A DNA stretch of 61,413 nt, from positions 1 through 61,413 of the forward strand of contig JAEDDG010000009.1 in NCBI GenBank assembly GCA_016293865.1, read 5' to 3'. This DNA comes from Oscillospiraceae bacterium. Its GTDB lineage: Bacteria; Bacillota; Clostridia; Oscillospirales; Oscillospiraceae. A program made the translations under genes and the position numbers. Numbering within the stretch: the stretch's first letter is position 1; each line of letters starts with the position of its first letter. Positions 59,509 to 61,413 of this stretch are shown one piece after another. Below the pieces are notes generated by a model. The model was not told the DNA's origin. It did no database searches and saw nothing but the letters and a program-made list of their open reading frames with translations.

Positions 59509-60876
59509 TCAGTGCGTCTCTCCGCTCATCCATTCCGAATAGATAATTTTAAAGTTTTCCTTCACCATGGCCTCGCTCAGCTCCACCGGCGCATGGTCGG
59601 TCAGAATCTGCGCGGCATAGACTGTATTCTTTGTTGTCTGCAGGACAAAGTATCCTTCGCTCTCCGCGCGCTCGTCGGCCGTATCCCCGGTCAGCGTGTA
59701 AATGGTCAGAAAATCGCTGCCCACCTGCTGTGTGGCGCCGTCATATTCAGAGAAAATCACCATGCGCGCGCCGGTGCTGCTGTCCTCCCGGCGGACGGCG
59801 ACCTTGCCTTCCCAGCTGTCCGGCATGCTCAGATACCAGCCGTCCGTGTTGTTGTGGTACGTGACCAGGACCCGTACACGGCGGCCGGTAGACAGGTAAT
59901 CATACCACTCAATGGCCCAGAAACTGGTGTTCGCTCCCCAGATGGTGGAATCCGTACCGGATACGGACGGCATCTGTACCGGTTTCGGCACCTCCAGCAC
60001 GCCGTCGGCATTCATATCGCGGCAGTAGACCGAATAGCTGCGGATTGTCTCCGCACTGACGCCGGCGTTTGTATCCAGCGTGATGTTCTGCAGCGTTCCC
60101 TGCCGGTAGATGAAGATATCGGTCACAATATTTGTGGCGTCAATGGCGCTCTCAAGGCAGACGCTGGGCGTCCCGTCGCGCAAAGCGCCGGTGCGCACAT
60201 GGGAAAGCGCTTCAACGCCGTCTGACATGCGGCCGACGCAGCTGGCCAGCTCACCGTCCGCACGCAGCGCGTACAGCTCCACCTCGCCGGAAAGTTCCGA
60301 CGATGACAGACGGACAACCACCAGATCCATCCACCCGTCGGCATTCATATCGCTGACTGTATAATCCGTGTAGTCCGTATTCAGCATGACTGTCGGCCTG
60401 TAATCCATGATGGAATAGGCGGTCAGCATTTTCAGCTCGGAACTGATCTGCCAGCCCACCAGAAATTCGCTGACGCCGTCCCCGTTCATATCTGTATAGC
60501 TGATGCTCTCAAACCGGGTTCCCGTTCCCTCGATCACACAGGCCTGATAATAAGTGTCGTCCTGACACTCGAAAACATAAATCTTCAGCGGATTTTCCTC
60601 GCCCAGGCAGTTGAAAAACGCGATGGCTTCATTGACCCCGTCGCCGTCAATGTCCTGCAGCTGCACAGCCTGCCGGTTGGAACCGGAAATCGGCGCGCTG
60701 TATCCGGCGCCGCTTTGAAGCACGCGGTTCAGCTGTTCCTGCAGCACCACGTATTCCTCGCTCAGCGCCGGCAGGCAGTAAAGCTCCTCCGCCGATTTGG
60801 TCACACAGCCGGACAGTGCCGTTATCAAAATCAGGGCGGCCAGAAGCATGGCCGCTGCGCGCAGCTTGGATTTCAT
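59509..60876 (-). CDS. FG-GAP/VCBS-repeat lipoprotein
   Basis: A 455-residue lipoprotein. The signal peptide has an N-terminal K-S-K-L-R and a hydrophobic core, and its lipobox L-S-G-C places the lipidated Cys at about 24. Four calcium-loop-like repeats follow: D-I-D-G-D-G-V, D-M-N-G-D-G-V, D-M-N-A-D-G-W and D-M-N-A-D-G-V, in propeller-like blades. The ATG at 60876 has GGAGG 9 bases upstream. It is encoded immediately upstream of a two-component system and is a likely sensor partner or output on the outer face of the membrane. Confidence 0.83.
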   Translation of the reverse strand: MKSKLRAAAMLLAALILITALSGCVTKSAEELYCLPALSEEYVVLQEQLNRVLQSGAGYSAPISGSNRQAVQLQDIDGDGVNEAIAFFNCLGEENPLKIYVFECQDDTYYQACVIEGTGTRFESISYTDMNGDGVSEFLVGWQISSELKMLTAYSIMDYRPTVMLNTDYTDYTVSDMNADGWMDLVVVRLSSSELSGEVELYALRADGELASCVGRMSDGVEALSHVRTGALRDGTPSVCLESAIDATNIVTDIFIYRQGTLQNITLDTNAGVSAETIRSYSVYCRDMNADGVLEVPKPVQMPSVSGTDSTIWGANTSFWAIEWYDYLSTGRRVRVLVTYHNNTDGWYLSMPDSWEGKVAVRREDSSTGARMVIFSEYDGATQQVGSDFLTIYTLTGDTADERAESEGYFVLQTTKNTVYAAQILTDHAPVELSEAMVKENFKIIYSEWMSGETH

Positions 60877-60932
60877 CCGGCCGCACCTCCTTGCTTCACA
60901 TCTGGATACAGTTCGCGCAATATACCTATAAT

Positions 60933-60961
60933 ATTCTACCACAAACGCCATTGCTTGTGTA
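60933..60961 (-). promoter_or_regulatory. Lipoprotein / second two-component operon promoter
   Basis: On the minus strand TAGAAT (60933-60938) with an upstream TG (extended -10) and a weak TACACA (-35) 17 bases away. Confidence 0.45.
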
Positions 60962-61001
60962 GCCCCGGTCATTAAAATTTTACACCTGTATGGATTTGCC
61001 C

Positions 61002-61030
61002 TTGCATTTGACGGTAAAATTCGCTATAAT
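61002..61030 (+). promoter_or_regulatory. tRNA-Leu promoter
   Basis: TTGCAT (61002-61007), 17 bases, TATAAT (61025-61030), 42 bases before the tRNA. Confidence 0.7.
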
Positions 61031-61072
61031 CGGAACCGTCCACGGTTCGGCCGGGACATTCTGCAGCCGCAC

Positions 61073-61159
61073 GCCGGTGTGATGGAATTGGTAGACGTAG
61101 TGGACTCAAAATCCACCGCTGGCAACAGCGTACCGGTTCGAGTCCGGTCACCGGCACCA
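61073..61159 (+). tRNA. tRNA-Leu (CAA)
   Basis: 87 bases with an encoded CCA. The acceptor stem GCCGGTG/CACCGGC pairs fully. The anticodon stem GTGGA/TCCAC holds the loop CTCAAAA, giving anticodon CAA for UUG codons. A long variable arm (CGCTG..CAGCG) confirms a class II leucine tRNA. Confidence 0.97.
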
Positions 61160-61193
61160 GCTCGTCGCAAGCGTCATATCGCTTGCGACGAGC
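61160..61193 (+). terminator. tRNA-Leu hairpin terminator
   Basis: A perfect 14-bp stem (61160-61173 with 61180-61193) with a TCATAT loop, followed by a T-rich stretch. Confidence 0.75.
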
Positions 61194-61241
61194 CATTTTA
61201 TTTCATACATGGCTCATCGCGCACTCATTTTGCTGCTCCTC
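61160..61241 (+). repeat. Structured repeat unit A
   Basis: Hairpin 1 at 61160-61193 and an alternative hairpin 2 (GAGCCAT 61190-61196 with ATGGCTC 61209-61215) that shares the 3' arm of hairpin 1, then a tail at 61218-61241. The same order recurs in unit B. Confidence 0.6.
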
Positions 61242-61245
61242 GCTT

Positions 61246-61280
61246 TCGGCCGCGATTCGCTTCGCTGGATTCGCGGCCGA
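61246..61280 (+). repeat. Palindromic stem between repeat units
   Basis: A perfect 10-bp stem (61246-61255 with 61271-61280) rich in CGGCCGCG, between units A and B. I found no counterpart after unit B because the window ends. Confidence 0.55.
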
Positions 61281-61325
61281 GTGACGGGGGCGGCGCAAAA
61301 TAGTATTTTTATCGCATCGGTACAC

Positions 61326-61399
61326 GTCGGAGCAAGCTCTATATCGCTTGCTCCGACTTTTTTTCAAAAAGTCTGAGCGCGCTCATGCCGCTGCTCCTC
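61326..61399 (+). repeat. Structured repeat unit B
   Basis: Hairpin 1 is a 12-bp stem (61326-61337 with 61346-61357) followed by seven T residues. Hairpin 2 (61355-61362 with 61366-61373) shares its 3' arm. A tail at 61376-61399 matches unit A's tail at 19 of 24 positions. Stem sequences differ from unit A but pair perfectly. Confidence 0.6.
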
Positions 61400-61413
61400 C
61401 TCTCCAAACCGAA

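Overview
The window looks like chromosomal DNA of a GC-rich, anaerobic, spore-forming member of the Clostridia, probably an Oscillospiraceae/Ruminococcaceae-type gut bacterium. This placement is an inference from gene content, not from a phylogeny. The evidence is Gram-positive gene order (rpsF-ssb-rpsR, rpmH-rnpA-yidD-yidC-jag), a complete V-type ATPase operon, ThiT/ThiN under a TPP riboswitch, RecD2 and ComFC, a SpoIIQ-like LytM protein with a good sigma-F promoter match, and promoters of the TTGACA-17-TATAAT type. Nearly all of it is ordinary housekeeping sequence. I see no prophage, transposase, CRISPR array, plasmid gene or rRNA.

Layout. 36-3313 (minus): sulfatase, then hydrolase-trxA-DUF1294. 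3526-5476 (plus): queH, a nucleotidyltransferase and ridA. 5618-15020 (minus): a HAD phosphatase, then the nine-gene V-ATPase operon (transcribed H-I-K-E-C-F-A-B-D) whose membrane ring subunit keeps the Na+-binding residues. 15270-16367 (plus): rpsF-ssb-rpsR. Then dCMP deaminase (minus), a YfbR-like nucleotidase (plus) and the riboswitch-controlled thiT-thiN pair (plus). 19190-23487: an AEC transporter (minus) and the rpmH-rnpA-yidD-yidC-jag operon (plus). 23679-34523: uvrA (minus) diverging from radC-uvrB across a LexA-type box, followed by a small membrane protein, a short anchored protein, recD2-comFC and mreB/mbl. 34681-37767: spoIIQ-like gene (minus), a TIM-barrel isomerase (plus) and rplJ-rplL with an L10 leader (plus). 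37886-45500 (all minus): a response regulator/kinase/secreted-protein trio, a sialidase-fold protein, an AraC regulator, a MATE pump, an ATPase and tRNA-Thr. 45989-60876 (all minus, dense): lipoprotein, response regulator, kinase, DUF1385, prmC, recA, recX, rimO, cysS, a phosphatase, polA, rimI and tsaD. 61073-61413: tRNA-Leu followed by two structured repeat units.

How the genes work together. Three themes recur: DNA repair and recombination (uvrA, uvrB, radC, recD2, recA, recX, polA, ssb), translation and RNA (ribosomal proteins, tsaD, rimI, rimO, prmC, cysS, queH, rnpA, tRNAs), and envelope work (yidC/yidD/jag, mreB, spoIIQ, two two-component systems each with an extracytoplasmic partner).

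The two signals I consider most worth checking are noncoding. One is an AT-richer ~410-bp gap (45577-45988) with four near-consensus DnaA boxes packed into 43 bp and paired direct repeats, although no dnaA gene is in the window. The other is a pair of diverged repeat units after tRNA-Leu in which different sequences keep the same two overlapping hairpins. Neither is proven to be a new system.
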